DNA from: Acidobacteriota bacterium
GTDB lineage: Bacteria; Acidobacteriota; Blastocatellia; Pyrinomonadales; Pyrinomonadaceae
Length of the DNA: 64,000 nt
Direction: 5' to 3'
NCBI GenBank assembly: GCA_020199835.1
Contig: JAIVJV010000010.1
Location: 124,001 to 188,000, forward strand
Every line of letters begins with the position of its first letter. Within the stretch, counting starts at the first letter, position 1. The position numbers and the translations under genes are program-made. This document shows, piece by piece, positions 62,801 through 64,000 of the stretch. The notes under the pieces are model-generated. The model searched no databases, had not been told where the DNA came from, and saw nothing but the letters and a program-made list of their open reading frames with translations.

Positions 62801-64000
62801 GCACGGCGACAAATCCCGAGAGTGGGACCATCAGTTATCAATACGACGATAACAGCAATCTCGTAGAAAAAACGGACGCCCGCACCGATCTAGTCAATGC
62901 GAACAGGAAAGTTTCGACGCACTTTGAATACGACGCGCTCAATCGCATCACGCGTCGCTGGTACAACGGCTCGAGTTCCATCACCGACATCACACACAAC
63001 AGTCCTTCGCTACCCTCCGGCGTTGGCGCTACGAACGAAGCGAAGTTCTATTACGACACACAGACACTGCCTGGGAGTGCGCCGACTTACACGCGCGGCT
63101 CCGCAGTCGGGCGGCTCGTCGCCCAGACTTACGGAACCGGCAGCAACGGCGATTACTACGCTTATGATGTGCTCGGCCGTGCAACTCTGAAGATCCAGCA
63201 GACGGGTTCCGTGGAATACGAGATGAGCGCTGCGTACAACTTATCAGGCGCACTCAACACACTCACCTACCCGTCAGGCCGCACCGTTTCTAATCTGTAC
63301 GATCAGGCTGGTCGTCTGACGAGTCTCAGTGGCAATCTCGGTGACGGTCTCACTCGTACCTACGCGAGCGGTGTTATCTATTCGCCCACGGGTGGTTTGG
63401 TGAAGGAACAGTTTGGCACTGCCACGCCCGTCTTTAACAAACTCTTCTACAACAGCCGTGGCCAACTGGCCGAGATCCGCGCCAGCACGAGCTACACTGG
63501 TCCAACTGACTACGACGCAAACCGCGGCGCGATCATCAACAGCTACAGCAGTCAATGCATCGGAATCTGCTCCGGCTCAAGCATGCCCGACAACAACGGC
63601 AATTTAAGACAGCAAGACATTCAGATTCCCAGCGCGGACATCAAATCGCAGTTTTACGAATATGACAGTCTGAACCGGCTGCTATCCGCGCGAGAGGCGG
63701 TTAGCGGTACGAACCAGTGGCGGCAATGGTTTAGTTACGATCGCTGGGGCAATCGGACTATTGATACAACCATCAACCTTCAGGATAATCTGCCCAAAAC
63801 CTACGGCACTGGCATCAACAACAAAAGCTTCGACGTGGACGCTTCCAATCAACTGTATGCTCCAGGCGACTTACCACTGCCAATGAATCAGCGGCGGATG
63901 CAGTATGACGCAGCCGGCAATCTCACGCATGACACTTACACGGGCGCGGGTAATCGCACGTACGACGCCGAGAACAAGATCACGTCGGCATGGGGCGGCA
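59881..64000 (+). CDS. RHS/YD-repeat protein, 3' end cut by the window edge
   Basis: Open from ATG 59881 to the right edge, so 1373 residues are seen. A signal peptide (about residues 1-35, ending FAQEA) is followed by a large beta-rich N-terminal region. Many YD repeats then follow (FQYDYNGNLTQVTEYD, YDVFGNLTTVTQG, YDVLGRATLKIQQ, YDAAGNLTHDTYTG), which in other RHS proteins build a cocoon around a toxic C-terminus. The TYDAENKITSAWGG seen at the edge is a typical repeat-end signature close to the RHS core. The C-terminal toxin or core region and any immunity gene would lie beyond 64000. The start has an AGGAG Shine-Dalgarno. No VgrG/PAAR gene is nearby, so a type VI link is not supported here. 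Confidence 0.93.
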   Translation, partial: MTRRPGCRSLTRPFSVAVVLFVVCCATFAQEAARAERGATLNRNYLASDIENVNLQNGNVNLSIPLAALPPIAGGKLSWTVSAHYNSKIWDVLRVQEEPLGTVWLPYVVDAPSASGGWTIAGQYSLVFRNAIDDFYRVQYTTSSGLTQGEINLLNNHQWWKVILVSPDGSEHELRPLDFPSSAYSGSQDFLRGYYNVLPSGSAMRYYSLDGSHLYAKISSNVDWTISMPDGTRVIQTSDGVQRVQDTNGNKIKIFTDGNGAHYQDEQTGREIRVVYDPSANSNQGRYRVWYPTVGGTQHYIDVNMGTTVVQGKTHTVNDFDPVGETICQRTAWLYTELQVVRDIVFPQTEPGQQQRKFVFGYNSDTAENTTSEVNWSCNNYENYTRAASIGWGELSRVIVPPGDVQNAAYTDYKYELNANHALMSTDDLANQGIAEKKLYHDGVVDTWTYAIGETGSTVNSPDGSNFTEARYCATFGVPGCATDKAGLAYRNTRPFLMTERHWISLPFSGGDNIGPGGVISFNPVVDYEYTTLLNASNNPLKMSAKAFQYDYNGNLTQVTEYDWFDPALVSRDAQGVPTSVPGSATVLRVSNNSHYNQATGSTSTNVYAKRSLATGTPLILNAPKETTLGTSIVRFSYDGQAYNVAPTGGNLTKKEVWVDLDSKWISSSSTYDLYGNVITSTDGRGKVTQFFYDDTTHALPNRVVVDPQNDTGTQTTSTAYDYDTGLVTSQTDANDQVTAISYTNQLLGAVDPFGRPGVTISPEININGTPHKRRITTKYLDSARQVIVEADLNAENDKLLKTRTTTDQLGRPVLSEQTEDGTNYTISAVNKYLDMGRVTLNSSARRSTASTTDSWTRVTRDNAGRVSEVATFGGASQPAWSGTSGVFTGAVTTSYNANFTVVTDQAGKVRRSMVDALGRLRRVDEPDNTGSLGSTTNPAQPTSYGYDVFGNLTTVTQGPQTRTFTYDSLSRLRTATNPESGTISYQYDDNSNLVEKTDARTDLVNANRKVSTHFEYDALNRITRRWYNGSSSITDITHNSPSLPSGVGATNEAKFYYDTQTLPGSAPTYTRGSAVGRLVAQTYGTGSNGDYYAYDVLGRATLKIQQTGSVEYEMSAAYNLSGALNTLTYPSGRTVSNLYDQAGRLTSLSGNLGDGLTRTYASGVIYSPTGGLVKEQFGTATPVFNKLFYNSRGQLAEIRASTSYTGPTDYDANRGAIINSYSSQCIGICSGSSMPDNNGNLRQQDIQIPSADIKSQFYEYDSLNRLLSAREAVSGTNQWRQWFSYDRWGNRTIDTTINLQDNLPKTYGTGINNKSFDVDASNQLYAPGDLPLPMNQRRMQYDAAGNLTHDTYTGAGNRTYDAENKITSAWGG

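Noticed and set aside
1..64000. CRISPR array, rRNA, prophage, IS element or integrase
   Set aside because: No regularly spaced repeats, rRNA sequence, transposase or phage structural gene was seen.

Overview
The window looks like a chromosomal stretch of an Acidobacteriota bacterium, most probably class Blastocatellia. The reasons are several secreted FG-GAP/ASPIC-UnbV (CRTAC1-like) proteins mixed with TPR proteins, a large Oar-like TonB-dependent receptor with a carboxypeptidase-regulatory N-terminus, moderately high GC, and housekeeping genes of a Gram-negative, non-proteobacterial type. The taxonomic call is inference from gene content; there is no rRNA in the window.

Region 1 (1-22.9 kb) is an exported-protein region. 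A minus-strand series runs from a ROK regulator through a TonB-dependent receptor and a rho-independent terminator into a tightly overlapping operon TPR - CRTAC1 - TPR - CRTAC1 (cut by the left edge). Beyond a small secreted protein lies a second minus-strand operon: TPR/FG-GAP/UnbV lipoprotein - CRTAC1 - RnfD/NqrB-like membrane protein - CRTAC1 lipoprotein, joined by 4-nt ATGA overlaps. Its first gene has a divergent paralogue starting 17 nt away on the plus strand, followed 3 nt later by a nitrilase-family amidohydrolase. This is the best candidate here for an undescribed envelope system.

Region 2 (22.9-33.8 kb) holds a heparan-glucosaminide-acetyltransferase-like membrane protein, a VOC protein, an M28 peptidase, and a six-gene aerobic benzoyl-CoA ('box') operon: boxC, boxB, a TetR/PaaR-like regulator, a methyltransferase and two crotonases. 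The operon has a clear sigma70 promoter next to a perfect PaaR-type operator. An intact selenocysteine tRNA lies directly upstream, on the other strand.

Region 3 (34-47.6 kb) is housekeeping: dprA, topA, an SDR, maf, dciA, gatC and gatA. It is followed by an iron-type ABC importer (binding lipoprotein, ATPase, fused permease) translationally coupled to a large PIG-L deacetylase.

Region 4 (47.7-58.6 kb) is nitrogen and polyamine metabolism plus signalling: an SRPBCC protein, a small zinc-ribbon protein, glnA-glnE (minus), speA with a deoxyhypusine-synthase-like gene (plus), a membrane diguanylate cyclase, and a lone ABC ATPase. Region 5 (58.6-64 kb) has a secreted protein followed by a large RHS/YD-repeat protein cut by the right edge.

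Two copies of a REP/BIME-like inverted repeat lie between convergent gene pairs (25.76 and 47.61 kb). No CRISPR array, rRNA, transposase or prophage was seen.
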